64,000 nt of DNA, taken from positions 5,272,501-5,336,500 of the forward strand of contig OX485808.1 of assembly GCA_950295325.1 (NCBI GenBank), in the 5' to 3' direction. Below are positions 46,531-58,312 of this stretch, one piece after another; position 1 is the stretch's first letter; each line of letters opens with the position of its first letter. A model generated the notes under the pieces. That model saw nothing but the letters and a program-made list of their open reading frames with translations. It was not told the origin of the DNA and ran no database searches. This stretch comes from Polytrichum commune. Lineage: Eukaryota; Streptophyta; Polytrichopsida; Polytrichales; Polytrichaceae. Position numbers and translations under genes: made by a program.

Positions 46531-47794
46531 TAGTGGGGATGCTAAACATCCCCCCACGAAATTTTATGGGGAGGTAGATTTGGGCAGGGGCAACCGCCTA
46601 GAGAGAGAAATCCATAATCTCTAGACCCGACCAAAACTTTTGCTCGTCCACCCGACTTTGAAAAAACCATTGCCCTTGCATTCTTGAAGGCCACTTATCC
46701 ACAAAACCCATATTGAGTGCACTTCACCTTCAAGGTCCAAAATCCAATATATATGTCCACTTTCATTGAGTAAATAAGCAATAGGCTGGAATTTCATTAT
46801 CAAAGTGAAATTGTCAATAAACCATGTAATTAACTTGGAAGTCAAAAATATTACAAAACCCTCACTAGCATTGAGGTTGTAATTTTTGTGACTTGCCATT
46901 GAAAGGGTCTTTGTCATTCTTAAAATGGAACTAGATTTTACTGATTTATTTTTAGTATGTTAAATATCATAGTCTAGTTAATACCTTCTACTTTCACAAA
47001 GTGTTCATATGCATTTAAACTAATAAAGTGTGATTGAATGTAATTAAGTCTAATCAATTTTGATTAATCCTTATTAAGCCCAATTAAATCAGAAAGTGTG
47101 CTTACCAAAATAATCAAGCCTAATTAATTGTAAAATGTACTTATTGGATTAATTTATGATTTACTGGAACTTAAGTACATAATAGTCTTAATTAGTCTTA
47201 ATTAATTTGGTGAGGATGCTTTCTGATTTAATTGGGATTAATTATAATTAATCATGATTAATTAGGTTTAATTACATTCAATCACACTTTATTAGTTTAA
47301 ATGCGTATGAACACTTTGTGAAAATAGAAGGTATTCACTAAAATATTATGATATTTAACATACTGAAAATAAATCTCTAATTTTAGTTTCATTTTAGAAT
47401 AACAAAGACCCTTTCAATGGTAAGTCACAAATATTACAACCTTAGTGCTAATGAGGGTTTTGTAATATTTTTGACTACTAAGTTAATTACATGCTTTATT
47501 AACGGTTTCACTTTGAAAATGAAATCCCAGTCAATAGTTTAATTATTCAATGGAAGTGGACATATACATTGGATTTTGGACCATGAAGGTGAAGTGCATT
47601 CAATATGGGATTTGTGGATAAGTGACCTTCAAGAATGCAATGCCAATGGTTTTCTCAAAGTCGGGCAGACAAGCAAGCATAAGTTTTCGGTTGGGTCCAA
47701 GAAATCTTGATTTTCTAGACAAGCGGTTACCCCTACCCAAATCTCCCTCGAAAAGTTCGGAGGGGGGGGGGTGTTTAACGTCCCCCGTACTTGT
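46531..47794. mobile_element. Foldback element with arms of about 600 bases
   Basis: The left half (46531-47170) and right half (about 47215-47794) are inverted copies along nearly their whole length, e.g. GACCCTTTCAATGG against CCATTGAAAGGGTC and the paired AACATCC / AACGTCC tips. The arms differ by scattered substitutions, with a short AT-rich centre. No duplication could be matched at the tips. No coding capacity; class unresolved (foldback or long-TIR Mutator-like). Confidence 0.75.
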
Positions 47795-47840
47795 GTACTT
47801 AAGTCAATTATCGTAGGACCTACACTAAGATTGAGGCATC

Positions 47841-48224
47841 TATAGTAGAGGCGTCTATTCCCGATTTGAACCCCATTGGCAATCTATAGGGTAGCGGAAT
47901 TTTGATCTTGTTGAGACTTTATTTTTGATTAGGCATGAACCAAAAGTTTAATGACAAATGTCTTGGTTTTGAGCTCTAAAATGAGGAGGAATGAGCGGTT
48001 AAAATGAGTGGTTATGCCAGACTCTAGACATTGATAATATGATTGGGTCAACTTTTGGCTTCAGAAATTTGAAATAATTTCAATTTAAGGAATAAAGTTA
48101 CCATTTCTTTTTGCATTCTTCTTGACTCCTACCTTCCTACACGTGAAAAATTTGCACCACCTTGTACTTCTCTACATATGGTGCAAAAATTCTTGAGTGA
48201 TCGGTTATGGGCACCTCTACTCTA
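47841..48224. mobile_element. MITE of the TAGAGGCGCC family, copy 1
   Basis: It starts TATAGTAGAGGCGTC and ends GGCACCTCTACTCTA, an inverted pair. The interior has ACCCCATTGGCAATCTATAG. TA-like flanks would fit a Tc1/mariner-type target but cannot be separated from the repeat. Confidence 0.7.
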
Positions 48225-48332
48225 TAAACGATAAAACAAAAAAGTATGCATTTGTTTAGGAAGAGTATGACAGATAAAATAAGAGAGTTTGCATAATAAT
48301 ACATATAAAATTTAACTTTTTGTCTTAAAATA

Positions 48333-48693
48333 TATAATAGAGGCGCCTATTCCTGATTAGAACCCCATCGGCAATCTATAGGGTACGCCAATATTTATTA
48401 GGCTGGTACTGACTTTTGATCAAGCCAGAAGCAATAGTGCCATGAAACAAATCTTGGTCTTCAGTGCTAAAGTGAGGAGGAATGAGCAGTCATGGCATAC
48501 TCTAGACATTGATAATATGTGTGGACCAACTTTTGGCTTCACATTAATTTCAATTCAAGTAATAAAATTATTGAGAATTTTGCAATCCTCTTGATCTTTA
48601 TCTTCCTACATGGGAAAAAATTGCACCGCCTTATACTTCTCCAAATTTGGCACAAAATCTCTTAAGTGATTGGTTATGGGCGCCTCTGCTCTA
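48333..48693. mobile_element. MITE of the TAGAGGCGCC family, copy 2
   Basis: TATAATAGAGGCGCC at the left and GGCGCCTCTGCTCTA at the right, with the shared interior ACCCCATCGGCAATCTATAG and TTGCACCGCCTTATACTTCT. Confidence 0.7.
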
Positions 48694-48909
48694 GATTTCA
48701 TCTATGTCAGCATTACATGACCCTAGTGAGCAGTTAAATGGACTTGGTCGACTATGTATGCCTCGATCTTAAATACAATATTTAGGGTAGTTTTTCTTTG
48801 TATTTTCACCCTCTCCCATAAGTAGGTGTCACAAATCTTTACCCCTTGAGATTTTAGTGGGGTGTTCCCTATCAACCGAAAGACCATCTCTACTTTCATC
48901 CAATCTATG

Positions 48910-49294
48910 TATAGTAGAGGTATCTATTCCCAATCGAGACCCCATCGGCAATTTATAGGGTGCCGTAATTCCAATCATGTTGGGACTTAATTTTGATCAA
49001 GCCAAAACCAATAATGCCATGACATATGCCATGGTTTTGAGTGTTGAAGTGAGGTGGAATGAGTGGCTTAAATGAGCGGTTATGGAAGACTCTAGACATT
49101 CATAATATGTTTGAGCCAACTTTTTGATTAAAAAATCCATAATTTTTCAATTTAAGGAATAAAATTACGGAAGAATTTGTAGTCCTCATGAATTCTATCA
49201 AGATTCCTACATGGGAAATTTTAGCACCGTCTTATACTTCTCCAAACTTGGTGTAGAATCTCTTAAGTGATCGGTTATGGGTGCCTGTACTCAA
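48910..49294. mobile_element. MITE of the TAGAGGCGCC family, copy 3
   Basis: Left end TATAGTAGAGGTATC, decayed right end GGTGCCTGTACTC, same interior blocks as copies 1 and 2. Confidence 0.65.
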
Positions 49295-49335
49295 GACCAC
49301 TTCATCCATGTGATTTTCTTCATTTGAATGCATTT

Positions 49336-49793
49336 TATAATAGAGGTTCCTATTCCCAATCAAGACCCCATCGGTAATTTATAGGGTATTGGAATTTCAA
49401 TCAGGTTGGGACTGAGTTCCAATCATGCTAGGACAAAAGCATGATAAGATTGTGACTGAATTTCGAGCAGGCTAGGATTGAATTTTGATGAAGCTAGGAA
49501 TAAATTTTGATCATGCCAGAACCAATTGTGCCATGAAACATGTCCTAGTTTTGAGTGCTAAAATGAGGAAATATGAGCGGTTGTGGCAATCTCTAGGCAT
49601 TGGTAATATGTTCAGGCCAACTTTTGGCTTCAAAAATCACAAAAGAACCAATTCAAGGAATAAAATTATCAAAGAAATTACAATCCTTTTAATTTTTATC
49701 TTCCTATACAGGAAAAAGATTACACCACCTCATACTTCTCCAAAACTGACGCATAATCTCTTAAGTGACTGGTCATTGGCACCTCTGCTCCAT
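49336..49793. mobile_element. MITE of the TAGAGGCGCC family, copy 4
   Basis: Left end TATAATAGAGGTTCC and right end GGCACCTCTGCTC, same interior, with an internal duplication of short segments (AGGTTGGGACTGA, GGCTAGGATTGA), which lengthens it. Confidence 0.65.
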
Positions 49794-50564
49794 CACTTGC
49801 AGGCTTTATCATCCTCTAGACAAACCTAACTCCTAATCCCCTTTTCCTCTATGGTATGAAATGAAAGGGGACTCTTTAGAAACCAAGGACATTGCTTCAA
49901 TGTGATAAAACCCCAAATTTGAAGTTGATTGGATGTGAAATACAAAGGTCTAAAGATTTGTCAACCCATGAAGCGAAACAACTTGAAAGGCCGCTAACCG
50001 AGTTTGCAATAGATGGCACTAGCTTCCAAATAAAGTGCCTACACAATAAATAAATAAAAATTTAATTTAATTATAGAAATTTAAACCAGAAAAACCATCT
50101 ATTATGTGCATGAAGGATGAAATGATGGATAAGAAATAGAATTTTTTTTGCAAGTATATTGTAACACTATATTCGGTAATTGGAGACTTTTTGTTGATTA
50201 TGAGACTATATAAGGATGCACATTTCAAAATTGGACCAGTAATGATGACTAAAAATCCCATATGTATAATGGTATGCTACTATTATTATACATAAAGGCA
50301 TGGAAGTGAACAAAAATGTGAGGCATACATGAAAATAGTTGCGTATGAAATGACAACTTGTTATAAATGGAAGGGAAGATGCGAAGAATGAATGGAAGTT
50401 GAATGAATTAATTGGGATTGAAATACAATTATAATGGAAATACCATCAATGTCTTGAGTAACTTGGAATAGCATAGAAAGTAAGCACTTAAATATGTTCT
50501 ACACCTAAGCCCATTTAGGGAGTCCGTCCCACTAGTACGCTTCTAGTCACACTAGTCCGACCCA
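49794..50564. other. Spacer 3' of the second ParB-methyltransferase gene; no gene seen
   Basis: AT-rich and without supported coding. No GAGCG-type terminal repeat was found here, so the left end of the element that carried the gene at 50.6-58.3 kb is not identified. Confidence 0.4.
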
Positions 50565-52343
50565 CTATTTTTTTTCCGCGGCCTTGTCCTTGTTTTTGGC
50601 AGCCTCCATGGCCCTGAAAATCTCCGGCCCGCGGCTATAACCGTCCTTGTTGACAGACCCGTAATACAAGCCGTTCTTCCAAATTTCCGGACGCTCTCCC
50701 GAATTGTGGGGAGTGGTATTGTGAGTGGAATACGAGTGCGTTTGCGAGAGGGAATGTCTTGTGCTACGGCGGAGGGCCAAACAACGATCGGACTCGGATG
50801 ATGCGGCCTTGAGGGCGTGCCTATCCAAGGAGGACGTGGAGGAGGGCCAGGCACCAAGCGAGCGGGTAGCCACCTGCGAAACAACGTCATAGGAATATAA
50901 GAATAGGAATGGAGTGGGGAAAATAATGAGGGCGGTTTGGGATGGGCGCTCGTAAAGAGAACGGCATGCAAACGGAAGACAGGGGAAGCAAAAGCGGGAA
51001 AGGGGTTTAGGGTTGAGGAGGGCACCTTGGCTTTGGGGACGCCCATGCGGGGAACGGTGGGAACGAGGGGGGCGTCGACGGGAGCATCCGGAGCCGATGG
51101 AAATATTGCACTGTTGGATGGCGGGGGGGAGTCGAGGCGTGGAGGGCCCACGATCGCGGAGGACGTTGCGGGGGGAGGAACGGAGTCGGCGGGGGACGTG
51201 TGGCAACGGGGGCCTTCCATGCGTAGACGCCGGCTCGGCCCGCGACGAGCGACGCCGTCGTCCTTAGAGGGCGAGAGGTGCCCCAAACGAACGAGCGTCC
51301 GTTTCTCCTTGGAGAGGGGGGAGGGCGACGGGGCGTACGCGCGGGGGACAAGTGCTGGGGGCGGGCTGTTGACGATGCCGACGTCGCGGGAGTAATCCAC
51401 GGCCGAGGCCGCGTCGACCGCCGAGAAGTGGTAGAGGGATGGCATTTGGAAGTCTGTGACGTCGCAGGAAGGGGATGCCGGGGGCGAGAGGGGACGGGAA
51501 GGGCCATCGACTACAGGGGCGTCGCATATGGGGGCAGACTATGGGCAAGAACAAGAAAAACAATCACAACAACAAAAGACACCGCCGCCGTGATTGCATT
51601 GTGAGCCCAAAATGGTGCCCACATTTGGTGATTAACTCTTTGAAACCAATTTTAGTTTGACTTTGAGGTGTTATGATTATTCACAAAACATAAAAAGAGT
51701 GAAGTGTGGTGTGGATTTAAGTTTAGGCATTAGAATGTGTTGTGTGGTTATTTCAAGGTTTGATTTCAATAGGAGAATGCCTTGATTATGTGAGTAAGGG
51801 GTAAGGTGAGGCAAGGTGAGCTCCGCGGGTTAAATGCCCACTTTTGGACCCACCTTGTTAGTTTAGGAGGAAGGAAGCTTGGTGGATGGGGATTAGTTCC
51901 TACTTTGGAGGAGAAGGTTAAAGGATTGTGATTGGAGGTGCTAATCCTCTCATCCTATCCTCACCTCTCTCCCCCTCTCTCCCTCTTTGCTACTTAAGGT
52001 GTTTTTCTCTCATTTTACCTCTCTCTCTATCAAGTGCTCTCATGAGAGCGAGCTCTTAAGAGCTTGAGCCACGTGTGTGGGTTTCTTAGTTTTAGTAAGT
52101 GAAGGAGTTAAGCTCTCTCTCTTGTCCTCTCAAAGAGGTGAGCTCTTAGAGCTTGGAACCACGTGTGTAGATTAGTTAAGGTTGTTAGTTAATTATTTAG
52201 TTATTAATCAAAAACTAAGAGAGTTAGCCATTGTCCGATTAAGCATCTTTAGAGGATTACATTTAGTGTGTAGTTGAAAGGCTCGCATGTGGGCTTTTAA
52301 CTAATTAGATGCTTAGGTGGATTGTGGTAACTTAGTTTGGCTT

Positions 52344-53237
52344 GGCTAAGGCCCTGGGAGCCGAAGACTGGCTAAGCCGGCAGTCTGAAGTTGGCTAAGG
52401 CCCTGGAGCCGAAGGTTGGCTAAGCGGCAGTCTGAAGTGGGCTAAGGCCCTGGAGCCGAAGGTTGGCTAAGCGGCAGTCTGAAGTGGGCTAAGGCCCTGG
52501 AGCCGAAGGTTGGCTAAGCGGCAGTCTGAAGTTGGCTAAGGCCCTGGAGCCGAAGGTTGGCTAAGCGGCAGTCTGAAGTTGGCTAAGGCCCTGGAGAGCT
52601 GAAGGTTGGCTAAGTGGCAGTTTGAAGTTGGCTAAAGCCCTGGAGAGCTGAAGGTTGGCTAGCGGCAGTCTGAAGTTGGCTAAGGCCCTGGAGCCGAAGG
52701 TTGGCTAAGCGGCAGTCTGAAGTGGCTAAGGCCCTGGAGAGCCGAAGGTTGGCTAAGCGGCAGTCTGAAGTGGCTAAGGCCCTGGAGAGCCGAAGGTTGG
52801 CTAAGCGGCAGTCTGAAGTGGCTAAGGCCCTGGAGAGCCGAAGGTTGGCTAAGCGGCAGTCTGAAGTGGCTAAGGCCCTGGAGAGCCGAAGGTTGGCTAA
52901 GCGGCAGTCTGAAGTTGGCTAAGGCCCTGGAGAGCTGAAGGTTGGCTAGCGGCAGTCTGAAGTTGGCTAAGGCCCTGGAGCCGAAGGTTGGCTAAGCGGC
53001 AGTCTGAAGTTGGCTAAGGCCCTGGGAGCCGAAGGCTGGCTAAGCCAGTAGTCTGAAGTTGGCTAAGGCCCTGGAGCCGAAGGTTGGCTAAGCGGCAGTC
53101 TGAAGTTGGCTAAGGCCCTGGAGCCGAAGGTTGGCTAAGCGGCAGTCTGAAGTTGGCTAAGGCCCTCGAAGCCCAAGGCTGGCTAAGCCGGCAGTCTGAA
53201 GTTGGCTAAGTCCCTGGAGAGCCGAGGCTGGCTAATT
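52344..53237. repeat. 47-bp tandem repeat, about 19 copies
   Basis: Units read GGCTAAGGCCCTGGAGCCGA then AGGTTGGCTAAGCGGCAGTC, with small length variants (46-50 bases). A stretch near 52.70-52.92 kb is in frame and open by chance of the unit length, not as a gene. Confidence 0.95.
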
Positions 53238-53520
53238 AAATTAAAAGGGGTACCCGGTTGGTTAACCCATTTATACTTGATTAAGCTAAGAGGCTACTCG
53301 GAGTTGGAACTAATCAATAAAGCACGAGCTATTCTAGCATCTATCACATTAGATTCCCCAAGACCTTAATTAGCCATGGGAAGGTAGTTAGTACTTTTAG
53401 TATAGTTAGAATTAAGGGTGGGCGCAAGGCAATTGTGTGGAAGCGTGTTTAACCATTAAGGGAGTGTTTTTTAACACTTACATCCTTTCTGGTAGAAAAT
53501 CGATCACTTATAAAAAAAAA

Positions 53521-53694
53521 GATGGAGAAAGAGGAAGACTCTAGCAATGGTCAAGTAACGAAGAGAATAATCAAGGGCCATAGGGGGATATCCTTGAGAG
53601 CTTGTGTTGCCAAGGCCGCCGGTTGGACCCTTGAGAAGGCCAACGCGGCCCAAAGCCGAGAGGCTACCACTAATAAACCAAGTGATTCAAAATG
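53521..53694 (+). other. Conserved short frame in the reversed LTR-like element
   Basis: Starts MEKEEDSSNGQVTKRIIKG and includes ISLRACVAKAAGWTLEKAN. Same relative orientation inside the element as the copies at 9756-9968 and 23904-24128. Function unknown. Confidence 0.45.
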
Positions 53695-54794
53695 ATATGA
53701 ACGCCTTTGGGTGCAAGGAGATTGTTCTTCCGATACAAACAATACATGTGGATCTCAACACCATCACCCGGACTAGGACGCTTAAGGGTGGTGGGTTTGG
53801 CCTCACATGCATCGTGGGAGGTTGAGGCGGCCGCCGTCACTTCCGGGGGCAATGGACTTCCCGCCGGCGTTGGGTGTGGCGTTGTTTGGTGGGAAGGCCC
53901 TCCTTGGTACATGACTGGAGGTGGGGGCTGTGAGGGGTATCCTCCAGGGGGGTAGGGGTAAGGTTGTTGGACCAGCGCAGAGAAGCTCTGCATGTTTCTG
54001 AGCATCTCGAAGATGGCGTCGGTTTTGGCCGCTGAATCCCTCAGCTGCTCTTGCAGCCTGGCCAGATGCTTGGCGCTCTCCTCCTGTGCTGCAGCCATCT
54101 CCTCCTTCATCTTCGCCTCCAGCTTGGCGTTGAGCTCAGCGACGGTGAGTGCCTCCTCCTTCACCTGCTTGTTCTTGTCGTAGTCCACCCCAAGCTCGGC
54201 CATGATGTCCATGTCCCCCTCTTCCTCGTCCGAGACCTCGATGATTGCTCCCGGCGGCAACTCCACGTATGGAGTCTTCTTCATCCTCCTCCTCGTGTTG
54301 CGGAAGAGGTCCAAAGATGGCCGCGAGCGTTGGTCGAGGATGTCCAGGGTTTCCATCTTCGGAACCACGGCGGGCCTTGGAGACTGTGACGTCGAGCATC
54401 CGCCTGGCGTTCCGAAAGGCTCCGCAAGAGACATTCGCGCGGGGAGGACGTCCAAGGTTGTCCCCGCGGACAATCCTGTATAACCACCCGGCGTCCCTTG
54501 AGGGTCGGGAAGATCTGTCGTTGGCGGCAAGATCCGAAGCGGGGGTACGTCGAAGGACTGCAGAATGGCGTCCACGTTGGCGGAGGGGGCGGGCTCGTCG
54601 TCCTCAGAATCGTGGAATGGTATGCCCTCGTCGGCGAGCATACTGAAGTCCATCCTGGGGATAGAGATGTCCTTGAGGTCCATTGTCGACGCCTTCGCAT
54701 GGTGGATCTTGAAGTCTTCTTCGTCGACAACGTCAACGAATGTGTTGACTACGAGACCCATCATCTGTGAGAAGAGAGCAATAAGGTCAGAAAA

Positions 54795-54966
54795 TACGAA
54801 CGCACGTTCGTAAACATCAAAGCGTAGCGTGCAACGAGTTTCAAGCATTACATTACGAAGGGGGTTATGTTTACGAACGAGCGTTCGTAAACATGAATGC
54901 GTCACTTGCAGTGACTGTGAAACAATACATTGAGAAGTTGGTTAACTTTACGAACGAGCGTTCGTA
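54795..54966. repeat. Three TACGAACG-NN-CGTTCGTA palindromes in an intron
   Basis: At 54795-54812 (centre CA), 54872-54889 (AG) and 54949-54966 (AG). They lie in the intron that splits the SAM-loop codons of the second ParB-methyltransferase gene (54987-54765). Confidence 0.95.
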
Positions 54967-56345
54967 AATGGAGTCTGGACAACTTACCATGGCCGCATAC
55001 ATGAATTTGGAGCCTCCACATACGTTGTATACCGTCTCTCCACTTATAACCAGACTCTGCAATACAGAGACGTAGAACTCCATCCTGAGTTCTATGGCGG
55101 GGAAGACGGTGTAGAGGGTCTCTTGCAGCAGATCCTTGGGAGGGGGATGCGGGATGCTGTAGATTTTCTTGAACGTGTTGTTTGCCTTGATAGGCGGTCG
55201 CCCATCCCTAAGCTCATTGTACGTCAAGAAAATCAGGCTGACCGCTCCCACCTGCTTGTTGCCCCTGGCCTCGTTGATGGCCACGATCCCCTCCGTCTTC
55301 GCTGGCACGTACGTGCTGTGGAAGATGCTGTACTCGAATTTGATCTTCTGCTCGTACAGCTCTGTGACGACCGACAACTTCTCTTGTTCGACTATCCACA
55401 GCCAAACGTGTGGCTCCCTCATGGCCGGCGATTTGAACTCCATGAACTTGGCCATGAAGGGGTTGTAGAAGGGAATGTCCTTCCCCCCCTGCCTTGACGC
55501 ACCCGGGATCCCCCTGAAATCGATTAGGGCAAAAGGGCAACCCCGTCAATCCTCCCTCGCCTCGGCCCTGCTGATGGTGCCGTCCCACTTGGAAAATGTG
55601 ACCCTCTCCACGCCGGAGGTCATCATGCAAAACCTTGCCACTCCTTCGAATGTGGCGTTCCTCTTCCACTCCAAAAATTTTAAGTACAACATTACTTCAT
55701 GGGGATCCGTGTCGGTTTTCTTAGTCCTTTTGTTCCCCTTCAACTTCAAAACCGAGGCGTGCTCCTTGACTAGACTGCGCATGGAGGCTCCGTTGATGTT
55801 GTAGTCGACCTTTAACAATTGCCATTGCGGCCAGTTGATGTCGCCGTCGACTTCAAAGATTTTGTACTCTGGTACAAGTACGCTCAACTCTCTCATGGCA
55901 GCAGTCTTCAGCTTCCGGTGGTCACACCACTCCTTGATAGAGTACGTCCCGGGCTTGTGCTTTGGCCTCTTCAAAAAGATCTTGGGATAGGGAAGGTTTC
56001 TTCCCACGGTGTTCCCAAGAACATGAATCGCACACCTCTTCAGCTCTGACTCCGTCAATCCCTGGAGGTGTCTAAAGAACTCCCTCAGTAGTGGGGGCGC
56101 TTCACCGGTTTTTTCCGTGCTGTACTTCTCCTCCGTGTCGGGATTGACCAAATCGCTCGAGCTGTGTGCATCAAAAAACTGGGTCCACAAGTCCCATGTG
56201 TCCCTGTTGCAGCAGATCAGTCTGAGCTCACCCTTCAGCTCAAGCACAGACTTGGTGGTGGTGGACTTCATATCGATGGAAGAGAACTTGTCTACCATCG
56301 CGTCGCAAAATGCCTGCACAAAACAAGATGTCAGTGTTGCACATA

Positions 56346-56422
56346 ATACGAACGCACGTTCGTAAATTGAGTCAGTAATTGATGTTTTCGTGAATCCAAC
56401 ACTTTACGAACGTTCGTTCGTA
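56346..56422. repeat. Two TACGAACG-NN-CGTTCGTA palindromes in an intron
   Basis: At 56346-56363 (centre CA) and 56405-56422 (TT), inside the short intron 56426-56316. The second starts only four bases from the donor. Confidence 0.95.
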
Positions 56423-57157
56423 AACTCACCTTCCATTGAGGAGACTGGTTCTTGGCGTTCTCCCTCTCCTTTGGTGGGCATCCGTGTGCCACCCAGACGT
56501 CTCTAGCAGCCACTATGTTAGCCGCCCACGAAGCCTCGAACGCCTTGATTTTGTTCCCCGAGTTCAGGAAGGTTGAAATCTTGCGCAGCTTGTCCCAATC
56601 GTCCGACCAGACCAAGAACGCCTTCCAGTACCGCAGGTCAGCCTTCAGCTCGTGCTGGAAGTTGTCGTCCTTGAGGATTTGTTGCGACGCCTCCAAACTA
56701 TGCTGACCATCTATAATCCAGAATTCTCCATTCTGGATTCGCGGCCAATCCATCTCTGTCGGTCGGGAAGTCAGCCCCTTGGGCATGACGTAGACGGTCT
56801 GCCTATCCCACTTGACGTTATTCATGAGGTTGTTGATCTGCCACTTCACCCCACCGCTCTCACGAGACCTTACCACCCACTTGTTGGGGGACTTTTCGCA
56901 CTTGAAGGAGTCCACGTTGAACGTGAAGTGGCGCCCCATGGGCCAGCAATCCTTCGAGTAATTATTGAAATCTCGTAGGATCTTTGTTGCCTTCACTGCA
57001 TCTGGATTCTCACCCTTCTTTAAAGGGGTTGGCATCAGGGGAGGAGAGCTCACCTCAGCGCCCTCTGTTATCCCAGACCTCTTCATTTCGTCCCGGGACC
57101 TCTTCGATGGCGTGGAATGTCGGCTGGGACCCTCCGTCACCCTGCTCGCGGAAGGCA

Positions 57158-57710
57158 CACGGGTAGATCACTCTAAGGCATTTTTGTGCACCACGTGCGG
57201 CTGGGGGTCATTTGTTTTGGGGCTATTTACCTTCAAGGGCTGAATTAAAGCCTCCCTATAATTACTTAAATTTCAAAAATGGCCCATTTGTTTGCACCCT
57301 TTCATTACTTATATTGTCCAAGTCACTGCAATTTTTTGTACTCTATATTCCTTTTAAGTAATAAACGGGCGTGGGGAAGACAACCCCAACGACGGCACGT
57401 TCCCTTTTCATTTATTTTTGGAGAGACGGAAATCCCAATAATCATCCATCCCCGTGAGTCTGAAACCCATTTACACACCATACTAAACATACCTTCTAGG
57501 ATCCTTATCTTCAACCCCTATATTAATTTTACAAAAAAATAAAATGGTCCATATTTTATGTCCATCTAACTTACTTATAATGGGATTGTCTACATTTAAT
57601 GGCCCCTTCATTATTTGGAATTCCTTTATAATTTTTATTTCATATGATTTTAATCCTCTCTATATTATGCCACACGTCGTTTTTTAAATGCACTAAGTGA
57701 CCTACCCGTG
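57158..57710. mobile_element. hAT-type MITE, copy 2 (553 bp)
   Basis: CACGGGTAGATCAC at the left and GTGACCTACCCGTG at the right, with the perfect 8-bp duplication GGAAGGCA (57150-57157 and 57711-57718). It interrupts the codons of KPVPSASRV in the second ParB-methyltransferase gene. The segment from about 57357 to 57408 (AAACGGGCGTGGGGAAGAC) is missing from copy 1. Confidence 0.92.
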
Positions 57711-58312
57711 GGAAGGCACCGGCTTGGGTGCACTTCTCGATCCTCCTGCCCCGGATGCGGATGGTTTTCGTGGGCTCTTCTTCTTGTTGGCTTCGGCGAT
57801 CACGCTATTGTACTTGGAGATATTCAAGGAGAGCGCGGCCAACTTCCTTGCTGTCCAGTACGAGCTTAGGGCATACTTCGTGAAGAGGTCTTTGAGGAAG
57901 TGTTTGGCATCAGCCACTACGTTATTTTCTGCGTATGTGTAGGAGAAACTATGTCTCATGTACTCTAACAAGAGGTTAATGTGATCCTTCTTGTTTTTTA
58001 TGTCTAAAATCACATAATCTCCTTGTGCCTCAATTGATTCTACTTCCCAAGTCTTCATTTGCACCCATTGCTCTGGCTGGTCTGGCGTCGTTTCCAGCTC
58101 GTAGGTGAAGCGAATACAGAAAAGACCGTCAGATGTCTTCTCTGGCAGTGCCGTCCATTCCCCAATGAAGTCCTCCTTGGGGACATAATTATCGTTTCCG
58201 TTGGGGTTGGACACTGACTCTGGTAGCTGATCTATTTGCACTGCAAACATCTCAATGGCGCTTCTGATTGGTCTAGCCATCTGCAGAGCACATAAACATT
58301 TAGTATTGTGTT

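Larger units (their letters stand above)
51600..53807 (-). mobile_element. LTR-like element (reverse), 2.2 kb, in the second ParB-methyltransferase gene
   Basis: Reverse-oriented member of the TGTGAGGCCAAA family. The duplication TGCAT (51595-51599 and 53808-53812) is perfect, and excision reconnects SHDA to ITAA. It contains a 47-bp tandem array and the conserved short frame near 53.5 kb. Probable solo LTR; no gag-pol. Confidence 0.78.
50565..58280 (-). pseudogene. Second ParB-like / permuted methyltransferase-like gene, interrupted
   Basis: Exons, 5' to 3': 58280-57711 continuing at 57149-56427 (split by a MITE), 56315 to about 55550, about 55513-54988, 54764-53813 continuing at 51594 (split by an LTR-like element), then Pro/Ser-rich 51.5-51.0 kb and a C-terminal exon 50870-50565. 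A ParB-like motif FWIIDGQHSLEASQ sits in the second part. The methylase-like part has LIFLTYNE at the motif IV place and VYNVCGGSKFMYAAM, then FVDVVDEEDF, at the SAM-loop place, splitting at the same point as in the gene at 1.6-13.6 kb. A coiled-coil-like segment (LNAKLEAKMKEEMAAAQEE) and a PYPPGGYPSQPPPP stretch follow. Both catalytic motifs are more degenerate than in the first gene. The junction near 55.55 kb lacks a clean donor before a stop, and the acceptor CTGCAG before the first ATG suggests that an upstream exon is missing. Confidence 0.7.

Noticed and set aside
50552-51445. Independent 297-codon Pro/Ser-rich gene
   Set aside because: Several frames are open here because of GC-rich low complexity; it fits better as 3' exons of the second ParB-methyltransferase gene, with the exact frame unresolved.
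52701-52922. Repetitive 73-codon protein
   Set aside because: It is a by-product of the 47-bp tandem array being open in one frame.
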